Shown one piece after another: positions 7,002 through 14,782 of a stretch of DNA of 18,821 bases. How positions within the stretch are numbered: position 1 is the stretch's first letter; every line of letters begins with the position of its first letter. Source of the DNA: Pseudomonadota bacterium (lineage in GTDB: Bacteria > Pseudomonadota > Alphaproteobacteria > Rickettsiales > UBA1997); the NCBI GenBank assembly GCA_009921385.1, contig RFXY01000006.1:1-18821 (forward strand), given 5' to 3'. The translations under genes were made by a program, and so were the position numbers. The notes under the pieces were generated by a model that was not told the DNA's origin, ran no database searches, and saw only the letters and a program-made list of their open reading frames with translations.

Positions 7002-8436
7002 TTTCTGATATTTTTAGTTTACGATAAATAGTTGATCTGCCAATGTTAAGTTGTTTTGCCACTTCCGACAAGTTACCGTTATAAATATTTACCAATCTTT
7101 TGATAACTTCTTCTTCTAAAAGATCAAGAGATTTGCAACCGCCATCATCATCGAAAATATCTACCAATTCACTACTCATATCAGAGCTTTTTTTGATGTT
7201 TGATTTTGCTTTAATGATGTTATTATTTTCTTTATAAACCAAATTCGGAAAATGCTCTGGCCTAATAATTTCGCCATCGCACAACACAACCGCACGAAAG
7301 ATGCTATTTTTTAATTGACGAATATTATCTTCCCATTCATAATTTTGCAACAAATAAATTGCTTCTGTAGAAATAGCTTTAATTTTTTTGTTTTCATGAA
7401 CGGAGAAATTGCGATAGAAATTCTCAATCAACAAGCCAATATCTTTTTCGCCCATTTCTTTTAAACTTGGTATTTTGATAGAAAAAGTATTGATGCGATA
7501 ATATAAATCTTCTCGAAACTTTTTTTGCTTAATTAAATCTGGCAAATCTTTTGTGGTAGAAGCAATAATTCGCACATTATATCGCAAAGGAAGTTTGCTG
7601 TTGTTAAAAGTTAACTCACCTTGTTGCATAAAACACAGCAATTTAACTTGCAATTCTGGGCGTAAAGCATCTATTTTGTTAAGATAAAGAGTTCCGTTAT
7701 TGGCTTCTTGTATTTTGCCAATTTTTTTAAAACTATTATCAATAAAGTTTTTTTCTGAGCCAAATAATTCTTCTTCGCCACTACCATATTTTAACATTTC
7801 GCAATCAACCATCACAAAAGGCTTGCCAGATCTTTGACTTGAGCCATGAATAGCAGAGGCAAAAAGCTCTTTGCCAGAACCTTTTGAACCTTCTAACAGC
7901 ACAGAAATATTAGAGTTGGCAACTTTTTTTGCCATTTTTACCGCTTGATTAATCACTTCGCTTTGCCCTAAGACATCAGAAAACGAAACCTGATCTTTAA
8001 TTTTTCTGGTAAGATGAGAGATTTGATATTTTAAATTTCTTTTATCGATGGCATTATTGATAGAAGCGGTGATACGTGCAAAAATGTCGGATTCGCCTTT
8101 TACAATATAATCGATCGCACCGCAATTAATGGCGGCAATAGCAGAATTAATATCTTGATTGGCAGTAAGCACAATTACTTGCAACTCGCCTCTGATAGAA
8201 TTAATTTGTTTTAAAATAGTAAAGCCATCGAGATCGGGCATAGAAAGATCAAGCAACATAATGTCAATATCTTTGTAAGAAATATCGTTGATTAATTTTT
8301 TATTCATAAAAAAATCAACCACTTGCAAACCGCTATTAATAACAAGATAATTATGCCCTAAATTTTCAATAAATCTACTTATAATCTTGCATTGTGTTAT
8401 CTCATCATCAACAATTAAAATATTCTTTTTAGCCAT
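6994..8436 (-). CDS. NtrC-family response regulator with degenerate AAA+ ATPase domain
   Basis: The product is a cytoplasmic two-component regulator of 480 residues. An N-terminal receiver domain (1-130) keeps the acidic pair D10/D11, phospho-acceptor D63 in LLDLSMPDLDG, T91 and K113. A sigma-54-type AAA+ domain follows (about 155-385) with Walker A GSKGSGKE at 183-190 and the arginine-finger segment FREDLYYRIN at 308. A Fis-type helix-turn-helix (SEVAKQLNIGRSTIYRKL, 457-474) ends the protein. Two key elements are altered. The usual GAFTGA loop is replaced by unrelated residues near 229-235, and Walker B reads TLYLNKI, so both acidic residues became N253 and K254. It therefore should not open sigma-54 promoters; it may act as a plain DNA-binding regulator. 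I chose the ATG at 8436, where the receiver domain begins, over an in-frame TTG at 8466 with no ribosome site. No sensor kinase gene adjoins it. Confidence 0.85.
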   Translation of the reverse strand: MAKKNILIVDDEITQCKIISRFIENLGHNYLVINSGLQVVDFFMNKKLINDISYKDIDIMLLDLSMPDLDGFTILKQINSIRGELQVIVLTANQDINSAIAAINCGAIDYIVKGESDIFARITASINNAIDKRNLKYQISHLTRKIKDQVSFSDVLGQSEVINQAVKMAKKVANSNISVLLEGSKGSGKELFASAIHGSSQRSGKPFVMVDCEMLKYGSGEEELFGSEKNFIDNSFKKIGKIQEANNGTLYLNKIDALRPELQVKLLCFMQQGELTFNNSKLPLRYNVRIIASTTKDLPDLIKQKKFREDLYYRINTFSIKIPSLKEMGEKDIGLLIENFYRNFSVHENKKIKAISTEAIYLLQNYEWEDNIRQLKNSIFRAVVLCDGEIIRPEHFPNLVYKENNNIIKAKSNIKKSSDMSSELVDIFDDDGGCKSLDLLEEEVIKRLVNIYNGNLSEVAKQLNIGRSTIYRKLKISENA

Positions 8437-8539
8437 GCCCCAATTTGAAAAATTAATATAGCTCAAGGGATATTTTAGACTTAAATTACCCTCAACTAAC
8501 TTTTATTATTATTATTTCTTTTATAATTGCAATAGCTAA

Positions 8540-8571
8540 GTTCAAAATAATACACTTGTATTATTTTGAAC
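8540..8571. terminator. Perfect 14-bp hairpin, candidate terminator or operator
   Basis: GTTCAAAATAATAC (8540-8553), a 4-nt loop ACTT, and its exact complement (8558-8571) form a 32-bp palindrome 19 bp after the stop of the exported-protein gene. Position suggests a terminator for the nuoJ-nuoK operon, but no T-run follows on the minus strand. It also lies about 100 bp upstream of the response regulator gene and could be a regulator binding site. Confidence 0.5.
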
Positions 8572-8590
8572 AAGCATTTCAATATAGAGT

Positions 8591-10024
8591 TTAATCATCA
8601 ACCATCAAAAACTCGGGACGATTCAAAGTTTGATGCAATAGCCTATATTTGCCGTTTTCTTGCTGAAAATAAACCTGCAAATAGTCGTTGAGCTTATCTT
8701 CAACCTTAAAAATTACCATAATTTCTGGATTTTTTTCTGACAATTTGTTACTGCTAAACAAATCGAGAACTTCATATTTTTTGTGACCAATAGTAAAATC
8801 GGTGGTAAGTTGCATATCTTTGGCAAAAATAACTTCAATCACCGACAAAACCCATTTTTTGTCGGTTTTTTGTGCAATCGCAGTAAGAGAAGTAATGTTG
8901 GCAAATTGCGAACCCAATATTGACTCACTTGCTTCGGTGAGATTATAGAGATTAAAAACAAAAGTTTCTGGTTTATTTTTTACTTTCCATAGAAAAGTGG
9001 TTTTAAGATTGTCAATAATTCTTTTATTAATTTTTCGTTTAGCAAAAAAACCGTCAATTCTTTTTATTAAATCGGGCTGAAATTTAAAATCTTCTCGCCA
9101 AGATTGTTCGTAATTGCGATGGTACACTGGGATAAGTTGCCAATTTTCTTTTAAAACACCAACTTCTGCCTTATCGTAGGCAAGTTTGATGTGCCATTTG
9201 CCAACAAAGCTGTGATCGATTAATTGATTTTTGCCAAAAAACTTACCTTTATTGCCAAAATATTGCATTTTTTTGTATTGCTCGTTGCTTAGCAAATAAT
9301 TTTCAAGCAAAAAAGTGTTAAGTTTTTCAATATCTATTTGATTGCTATTAACGATTTGTAACAATTCGGGATGTTGTTGTAAATTCGCTGAGGCAAAATG
9401 AATGGCATTTTTGCTAGCAGAAACTGCAATTTTAACAATTTCAAGATTGCTTTTAATGTTGTTGGGTGCAAATTCTAACAACAAGCCATTGTCGCTAAAA
9501 GCATTAATGGCAATTCTTTCAACAGCTTTTACTCGATCAGAGGCATAGCGATAATTATCGGCATCGAGATTGACCATTTGATTAATAAATTCTTCGTTAT
9601 CTAGCAATTTCCAAGAGGCAAACTTTAAAACATCTCTGCTTAATAAAGCCGATTCGGCAATAAAATTGGCACTACCCCTTACTTCTGGAGCAGTATAAGC
9701 CAAAACTTCTGGCTTAACTTTGATTAGTCGCTGAATAAAAATTTTGTCTTGCCTTAAAATATCGGAAGCATCTTGAAAATAGCTAGGATCAATCATCGCC
9801 ACTTGAAAAATTAAATTGCGATTTTGACTAAAACAAGCTGGCAAACTAGAAATTGCTTTGGGATTTTTTAACTCTGTTTGTTGCAAAATTTGCGGGTAAT
9901 ATTGCTCTTGATTGCTACAAATGGCAGATTTTGCTAGCAAATAACCGCCGTTATTTTGATTGGCAAAGGCTTGCAAACCACAAAAATACAGCAATAAAAA
10001 TAGACAAAACCTGATAAAAACCAT
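8591..10024 (-). CDS. Predicted exported protein with DUF4116-like repeats
   Basis: The 477-residue product is not assigned a function. An N-terminal hydrophobic segment ending in LQAFANQ (residues 1-22) looks like a Sec signal peptide with cleavage near AFA, so the protein is probably periplasmic or surface-exposed. Residues of about 70-220 contain helical repeats of roughly 32-37 residues of the form DxxxFQxAS..LRxDKxFIxxLIKVKPEVLAYTAP. These resemble DUF4116 repeats, common in bacteria associated with protists and in giant viruses. Residues of about 260-477 form a separate, less repetitive region rich in aromatic and beta-forming residues (for example KWHIKLAYDKAEVGVL) that I do not recognise. 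It starts 8 bp after the nuoK stop, so it is cotranscribed with nuoJ-nuoK, and a hairpin follows its stop. A weak AAAGGT lies about 10 bp before the ATG. Confidence 0.75.
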   Translation of the reverse strand: MVFIRFCLFLLLYFCGLQAFANQNNGGYLLAKSAICSNQEQYYPQILQQTELKNPKAISSLPACFSQNRNLIFQVAMIDPSYFQDASDILRQDKIFIQRLIKVKPEVLAYTAPEVRGSANFIAESALLSRDVLKFASWKLLDNEEFINQMVNLDADNYRYASDRVKAVERIAINAFSDNGLLLEFAPNNIKSNLEIVKIAVSASKNAIHFASANLQQHPELLQIVNSNQIDIEKLNTFLLENYLLSNEQYKKMQYFGNKGKFFGKNQLIDHSFVGKWHIKLAYDKAEVGVLKENWQLIPVYHRNYEQSWREDFKFQPDLIKRIDGFFAKRKINKRIIDNLKTTFLWKVKNKPETFVFNLYNLTEASESILGSQFANITSLTAIAQKTDKKWVLSVIEVIFAKDMQLTTDFTIGHKKYEVLDLFSSNKLSEKNPEIMVIFKVEDKLNDYLQVYFQQENGKYRLLHQTLNRPEFLMVDD

Positions 10025-10032
10025 TGATATTT

Positions 10033-10347
10033 TTAACCTTTAAGAGAAGATGCCTGAACAATTTCGATGTTGCCTTTATTATGAAAGTAAACCACCAAAA
10101 TAGCCAAAGCAATCGCCGCTTCCGCCCCCGCAATTGCCAAAACAAAAATGCTAAATATTTGCCCAGCAACATCTTGCAAATATACCGAAAAAGACACAAA
10201 ATTGATGTTGACTGCAAGCAACATAATTTCGATAGACATTAACACAGAAATAATGGTTTTGCGGTTAAGAAAAATGCCCATAACCCCTATACAAAACATC
10301 AAAGCAGAGAGAATAACAAAATAATTTTGCGGAATTTGATTGATCAT
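10033..10347 (-). CDS. nuoK: NADH-quinone oxidoreductase subunit K
   Basis: NuoK is the small three-helix subunit that links the quinone region of complex I to the antiporter-like arm in the inner membrane. The 104-residue product has the usual length and three hydrophobic helices. The two buried glutamates of the proton path are present in SIEIMLLAVN (about residue 40) and AGAEAAIALAI (about residue 75). It begins 12 bp after the nuoJ stop. In the usual order nuoL follows; here the exported DUF4116-like gene begins 8 bp downstream. No Shine-Dalgarno motif is visible. Confidence 0.95.
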   Translation of the reverse strand: MINQIPQNYFVILSALMFCIGVMGIFLNRKTIISVLMSIEIMLLAVNINFVSFSVYLQDVAGQIFSIFVLAIAGAEAAIALAILVVYFHNKGNIEIVQASSLKG

Positions 10348-10359
10348 AAACAGTATATT

Positions 10360-10995
10360 TTAAAGATTAATACCAGAGCCAGAAGACACTTTAACAATTT
10401 CTAGGGCATCTTTTTTAGAGCGGGCAACTTGTTGAGCAATATTTTGCTTTTTTGCCAAAGGATTGCCTGGTTGCAAAGTAAGCACAATCGCCCCCACCAT
10501 TGCCACAAACAAAATTAAACCAACTATTTGAAACGGAATAATGAAATCGGTATACAAAACATTGCCAATATTATGAGTGTTACTAATGTTTTGATTGATA
10601 GCATAGGCAATTTTTGGTTGATAACTGCCAATAGAAGAAAACTGAATAAACAAAAATATTTCGATAAACAAAATCACACCAATTAAAGCAAGGAAAGGTT
10701 TTTTACGATCGATTTGCAAGACTATTTCTTGATCGGTGTTAAGCATCATCACCACAAACAAAAACAACACAGCAACCGCCCCAACATAAACCACAATTAA
10801 TAGCATAGCAATAAATTCGGCACCAATTAGCAAAAACAAACCAGAAGCATTAAAAAAAGCCAAAATCAAAAACATCGCAGCATGCACCATATTTTGCTTT
10901 AAAACCACAATTAAAGAGCTTAAAACTAAGATGGAAGAAAACAAGAAAAATAACAGCTCGGTTGGGCTACATGATGTTAAATTTGCCAAATTCAT
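10360..10995 (-). CDS. nuoJ: NADH-quinone oxidoreductase subunit J
   Basis: NuoJ is a five-helix membrane subunit of complex I, packed beside NuoA and NuoK near the quinone site. The 211-residue protein has the conserved third-helix region GAEFIAMLLIVVYVGAVAVL (residues 58-77) containing the family's characteristic YVGAVAVLFLFV run, and a charged, probably cytoplasmic C-terminal tail. The start at 10995 lies 38 bp downstream of a predicted transcription start. It leads the operon nuoJ-nuoK-exported protein. The upstream genes usual for this operon (nuoG, nuoH, nuoI) are not present; a palindromic repeat and the ubiH-like gene are found instead. Confidence 0.95.
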   Translation of the reverse strand: MNLANLTSCSPTELLFFLFSSILVLSSLIVVLKQNMVHAAMFLILAFFNASGLFLLIGAEFIAMLLIVVYVGAVAVLFLFVVMMLNTDQEIVLQIDRKKPFLALIGVILFIEIFLFIQFSSIGSYQPKIAYAINQNISNTHNIGNVLYTDFIIPFQIVGLILFVAMVGAIVLTLQPGNPLAKKQNIAQQVARSKKDALEIVKVSSGSGINL

Positions 10996-11039
10996 AGATA
11001 GTGATAATGAATGATAATAGATAAAATACTAAACCACAG

Positions 11040-11068
11040 ATAATATAATAAGGGTAAATTTTAAGCAA
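11040..11068 (-). promoter_or_regulatory. Candidate sigma-70 type promoter for nuoJ-nuoK operon
   Basis: On the minus strand TTGCTT (11063-11068) and TATTAT (11040-11045) are separated by exactly 17 bp, which predicts a start near 11033 and a leader of about 38 nt before the nuoJ ATG. It stands directly after the repeat that separates nuoJ from ubiH. This is one of the better promoter matches in the window, but it was found by eye in AT-rich DNA. Confidence 0.45.
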
Positions 11069-11110
11069 CAAGAAATAATTAGTCAATAGAATTGGTTTGT
11101 TTATTTTCAA

Positions 11111-11361
11111 AATAGTGTCGGCAAGTCGATCTCGGATATTCCCCTTCTTACAGAAGGGGTGGCGACCGCAAGGTCGACGGGGTATTGTCGGTAGCAGTTC
11201 TCGAAAAAGGTGTGTGACTCGAAAAAACATCCGCAGTTGTCTCCCAACACTACCTTGGTCTTTTTTTGCTGTCGCAGAAAAATCCACCCCTTCTACAAAA
11301 GGAGAATTCAGATCGAGATCGACTCCCAGTGCGGTTTTAATTAGTGTAAATGGTATTATTT
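11111..11361. repeat. Palindromic intergenic repeat, copy C (full copy)
   Basis: This copy fills most of the 360-bp gap between ubiH and nuoJ. The left arm contains the perfect hairpin CCCCTTCT-TAC-AGAAGGGG (11141-11159), then a side hairpin CGACC-GCAA-GGTCG (11163-11176) and GACGGGGTATTGTC. The right half has CCCAACACTACC, a side hairpin at 11261-11282 (9-bp stem, loop TGTC) and CCACCCCTTCT (11284-11294). The outer edge, AATTAGTGTAAATGGTATTA, runs into the stop codon of the ubiH-like gene. A partial extra piece resembling the repeat interior (TAGTGTCGGCAAGTC, from 11113) precedes the left arm. Open frames across it on both strands are by-products of the palindrome. Confidence 0.8.
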
Positions 11362-12573
11362 ACCACCTGCCGTTTTTATGAAAAAATTTTTCATAATTTT
11401 GCTATGATTTATAGCAAATAAGCCAATTTTTCTTGCCACACCAAGCAAAAGAGAGTTTTGCTTAAATAAACTATCAAGAACATCGGTGGCAAACAGCATT
11501 TGTGTGCTTTGCTTTTTGGCTTGAGAGGCAAAATTTTGCAAGAATTGTTGTTGATTAATTGGCAGACCAGCAAAAATTTGTGTTTGCAATAATTTTAGCA
11601 AAATTTGCAAATTATTTACAGCCAAATTAAAGCCTTGCCCCGCAATAGGGTGAACACCGCAAGCCGAATCGCCCAATAAAATCATTTGCTGATACACAAA
11701 GTTTTCGGCCTGCACCGCAACTAAAGGATAAGAAAATTTTGTTGAAATAATGTCGATTTCACCCAATTCACTACATTGTTTTTGTAATTGTTGCAAAAAA
11801 TTAGCCTTGTCAAGACCAAGCAACAATTCGGCATTTTTGTGAGGTAAAATCCAGACAATAGAAGATTGATGGCTATCTGCCAAAGGCAACATTGCCAATG
11901 GCCCGCCACTAAAAAATTTTTCAAAAGCGATATTTTGATGGCTTAAAGTGTGCTTTATTTTAAAAACAATCGCGGTTTGCTGATAATTTTTGCGATAAGT
12001 ATAAATATTAAATTTTTCGCGTAAAGCAGAAAACCTGCCGTCGCAAGACAACAGTAAAGGTGCCGTTATTTGCTGGTTGTTGTCTAGCAAAACAACCGCT
12101 TTTTGTTGGTGAAAACTGATATTTTGATAATGATTGGGGCAGAAAAAAGTAAGATTAGGCTGTAAAATGATTTTTTCCTTTAAAGCTTCAAAAAGCAAAT
12201 GATTTTCGGTGATGATGCCTAAATAATTGGCGGTTTGGCAAGGGTTTTGCTTGTCATTTTTTTGCTCATTTTCTGCATTAAAATGCAACACATAAGGACA
12301 ATAACCGTCGGTGATATTAATTTTTTGAATCAAGCCAGAATTGTTAAGAATGCTCGGTAAAACCTCAATTTCTTGCAAAAGATCAAGAGAAGATTTTGAT
12401 AAAGCATATGCCCTGCCGTCGCTATTTTTTGAGCTGGCAAAAATATTTTGCTTTTCAATAATTGCAATTTTTAAATGACTGTGCCTTTTACTTAACGCCA
12501 AAGCGGTGGTCATGCCAACAAAAGAACAACCAACGATAATAATATCGAACTCTAATAAATTATTTACTGTCAT
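11356..12573 (-). CDS. UbiH/COQ6-family FAD-dependent aromatic-ring hydroxylase
   Basis: This family of flavin monooxygenases hydroxylates the aromatic ring of ubiquinone precursors at the membrane surface; which ring position this member acts on cannot be told from sequence. The 405-residue protein shows an N-terminal dinucleotide-binding fold (FDIIIVGCSFVG, residues 9-20), the DGRAYALS motif near residue 52 typical of UbiH relatives, an SCDGRFSALRE motif near residue 180, and the second FAD motif ILLGDSACGVHPIAGQGFNL near residue 300. The central glycine of the usual GxGxxG is serine 17, and the usual GADG reads SCDG. Both are departures but leave the fold plausible. It overlaps thiE by 4 bp as the last gene of the pntAA operon. 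Its TAA lies within the outer edge of repeat copy C. Confidence 0.88.
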   Translation of the reverse strand: MTVNNLLEFDIIIVGCSFVGMTTALALSKRHSHLKIAIIEKQNIFASSKNSDGRAYALSKSSLDLLQEIEVLPSILNNSGLIQKINITDGYCPYVLHFNAENEQKNDKQNPCQTANYLGIITENHLLFEALKEKIILQPNLTFFCPNHYQNISFHQQKAVVLLDNNQQITAPLLLSCDGRFSALREKFNIYTYRKNYQQTAIVFKIKHTLSHQNIAFEKFFSGGPLAMLPLADSHQSSIVWILPHKNAELLLGLDKANFLQQLQKQCSELGEIDIISTKFSYPLVAVQAENFVYQQMILLGDSACGVHPIAGQGFNLAVNNLQILLKLLQTQIFAGLPINQQQFLQNFASQAKKQSTQMLFATDVLDSLFKQNSLLLGVARKIGLFAINHSKIMKNFFIKTAGGK

Positions 12574-13190
12574 ATGTTATTAATGGCAGAATGAAGATGT
12601 TGCAGAGCAACTTTTTCGCCCAAAGAATGTTGCCACACAAAAGAAATTACTGCTAAAAAATCGGCCTTGTTTGCCACTAAATCGCAACAATTATTAGCAT
12701 TAATGCCACCAATAGCCACTATCGGCAAATTCAATAATTCGGTTGCCCATTGCAACAGTTCAACATTGGCATAATATTCTATTTTTTTGGTAGTGGTCGG
12801 AAAAAATGCCCCAAAAGCTAAATAGTTTGCCCCGTCTTCTCCTGCTTGCATTGCCCGATGTTTAGAATTATAACAACTCGCTCCGATAGTAAAATAATCG
12901 GGAACTTGCTTGCGAACCTCGGCAATTTTGGCATCATCTTTGCCAAGATGCACACCATCAAGCTCAAGACTAAGAGCGATATTTGGATAGTCGTTTAAAA
13001 TAAGTTGGCAATTATAATCTTTGCAAATTTTTTGTATTTGTTTGGCAATTTTAGCCACTTCAATTTCTTGATATTCTTTGAGTCTTAATTGAAAAACAGG
13101 CACAAAATTGGTGCTAAGTGCATTTTTTAAAGAAACAGCAAACTCAGACAAAATAATTTTAGGTGGTGAGATTAGATAAATTTGGGTCAT
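12570..13190 (-). CDS. thiE: Thiamine phosphate synthase (ThiE family)
   Basis: ThiE couples hydroxymethylpyrimidine diphosphate with thiazole phosphate to give thiamine phosphate. The 206-residue TIM-barrel protein shows the substrate motif FQLRLKEY near residue 34, the phosphate/magnesium region [21 protein letters not shown] (residues 64-84), IGASCYNS near residue 107, [14 protein letters not shown] near residue 128 and the phosphate-binding [10 protein letters not shown] near residue 157. These are the family hallmarks. It overlaps ftsZ upstream by 4 bp and the ubiH-like gene downstream by 4 bp, so it is translationally coupled in the operon. No other thiamine genes are nearby, so whether it serves de novo synthesis or salvage is unknown. 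Confidence 0.9.
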   Translation of the reverse strand: MTQIYLISPPKIILSEFAVSLKNALSTNFVPVFQLRLKEYQEIEVAKIAKQIQKICKDYNCQLILNDYPNIALSLELDGVHLGKDDAKIAEVRKQVPDYFTIGASCYNSKHRAMQAGEDGANYLAFGAFFPTTTKKIEYYANVELLQWATELLNLPIVAIGGINANNCCDLVANKADFLAVISFVWQHSLGEKVALQHLHSAINNI

Positions 13191-14779
13191 TTTTTTCTTC
13201 TAAAAAAGGCTGGGATATTGATAATGTCGTCATCAAGCTTATCTTGTTCTTGATCTTTTTCTTCGTCTTCAAAAATAGTGCCGAAAAACTGTTGTTTTTT
13301 TCGCTCTAACTCAATTTCTTGATTTTTAGCAACTCCTTTATTTTGCGGTTTATGTTGATTTTCGGCAGGTTTTTCTTTATTGTTCATAAAGCTAAACAAA
13401 CTAAAACCAGAAGATTCTTTTTTGACCGAGCTTTGCTCTATTTCTTCAAAAAACTCTTTATTTTTGGCGATTTTTGGTTGTTTTTTATTTGTTGACACTG
13501 TTGTATCGATCACAAAATCTTCTTCTGTCTCTTCTTCTAAAAACTGCTTGTTAGCAAAATTTTCTGCTAAATTTTGATCAGAATAATCTTCTTGGATATT
13601 TTCTGCTTGATTTTGTTGAGAAATATTTTGTTTGGCAGAATTTTCGGTAATTGATTTTTTAGTTTGAAAATTTTTATCGGTTATTTCGGTTACTTCTTGT
13701 TGCTTTGGCTTGCTAGGAATTCCTGGATCAAAAAAAGATTTGTTAGTTGTTGCGGTAGAAAAACGAAAAGATTTAGACTCGCTTTTGGTGGTTTCTCTTT
13801 TAAGCTCTTCTTGATCGATGCCGGTGGCAACCACAGAAATTCTGATTTTACCTTTCATATTTTCATTAAAAGCAGTGCCAAAAATAATGTTGGCATTAGA
13901 ATCAACTTCTTTTCTGATGGTGCTTACTGCAATATCGGCTTCAAATAAAGTCATATCTGGACCGCCTGTCATATTGACGAGAACTCCTTTTGCTCCTTTA
14001 ATAGAAATGTCGTCAAGTAAAGGATTAGAAATGGCTATTTCACAAGCTTTAATTGCCCTATTTTCGCCAGAAGCTTCGCCAGTTCCCATCATTGCTTTGC
14101 CCATTTTGGTCATGATGGTTCTGATGTCGGCAAAATCAAGATTTACCAAACCCGGCATAGTAATGAGATCGGTAACCCCTCTTACCCCAGCATGCAAAAC
14201 ATCGTCGGCCATTTTGAAAGCAGCTTCAAAAGTGGTGCTTTCATTGGCAATGCGAAATAAATTTTGATTAGGAATAACAATTAAAGTGTCTACATGCTTT
14301 TTTAATTCTTCAATGCCCTGTTCGGCAATTTGCATACGATATTTGCCTTCAAAATGAAATGGCTTTGTCACCACTCCCACAGTTAAAATATCTCGTTCTT
14401 TTGCTAATTTAGCAATGACAGGAGCAGCCCCCGTGCCAGTGCCACCGCCCATACCTGCCGCGATAAAAACCATATGACAACCATCAAGATATTTGGTAAT
14501 TTCTTCTAGATTTTCTTCGGCAGCTGCCTTGCCTTTATCGGGGAAAGAACCAGCCCCCAAGCCAGCAGTGGTGTTAACTCCGAGCTGTATTCTGTTTTCA
14601 ATATTGGCCAAAGAATTAATTAGAGCTTGAGCATCGGTATTGGCGGCGACAAATTCTACCCCCTCGAGCTTAGCGATAATCATATTGTTAAGGGCATTAC
14701 CACCAGCTCCACCAACACCAAAGATGGCAATTTTTGGTTTTAACATTTCTGGTTTAGCAATATCAAGCTTAATAGACAT
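13187..14779 (-). CDS. ftsZ: Cell division protein FtsZ
   Basis: FtsZ is the tubulin-like GTPase that forms the division ring. Residues 15-320 make the globular domain: [13 protein letters not shown] (21-33), NTDAQAL (47-53), the tubulin signature GGGTGTG (111-117), the synergy-loop segment NLDFADIR, and the second-domain stretch [14 protein letters not shown] long disordered linker of nearly 190 residues rich in Gln, Asn, Lys and Glu follows. It ends in the conserved C-terminal peptide [13 protein letters not shown], which binds partners such as FtsA and matches the alphaproteobacterial form. At 530 residues it is longer than the E. coli protein because of the linker. It starts 3 bp after the pntAA stop and overlaps thiE by 4 bp. 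The usual division neighbours ftsA and ftsQ are absent, so expression is tied to metabolic genes. No Shine-Dalgarno motif is seen. Confidence 0.97.
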   Translation of the reverse strand: MSIKLDIAKPEMLKPKIAIFGVGGAGGNALNNMIIAKLEGVEFVAANTDAQALINSLANIENRIQLGVNTTAGLGAGSFPDKGKAAAEENLEEITKYLDGCHMVFIAAGMGGGTGTGAAPVIAKLAKERDILTVGVVTKPFHFEGKYRMQIAEQGIEELKKHVDTLIVIPNQNLFRIANESTTFEAAFKMADDVLHAGVRGVTDLITMPGLVNLDFADIRTIMTKMGKAMMGTGEASGENRAIKACEIAISNPLLDDISIKGAKGVLVNMTGGPDMTLFEADIAVSTIRKEVDSNANIIFGTAFNENMKGKIRISVVATGIDQEELKRETTKSESKSFRFSTATTNKSFFDPGIPSKPKQQEVTEITDKNFQTKKSITENSAKQNISQQNQAENIQEDYSDQNLAENFANKQFLEEETEEDFVIDTTVSTNKKQPKIAKNKEFFEEIEQSSVKKESSGFSLFSFMNNKEKPAENQHKPQNKGVAKNQEIELERKKQQFFGTIFEDEEKDQEQDKLDDDIINIPAFFRRKK

Positions 14780-14782
14780 AAT

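Noticed and set aside
8437..8466. N-terminal extension of the response regulator from a TTG start
   Set aside because: The ten extra residues precede a canonical receiver-domain start, TTG is a rare start codon, and no ribosome-binding site precedes it.
10967..11381. Open reading frames on both strands across the ubiH-nuoJ gap (106 aa minus, 94 aa plus)
   Set aside because: They are by-products of the palindromic repeat, which reads open on both strands. Their translations are Arg/Cys-rich and unlike the neighbouring genes.
13818..14267. 149-aa plus-strand open frame
   Set aside because: Antisense to the conserved GTPase domain of ftsZ; it exists only because of the codon use of the real gene.
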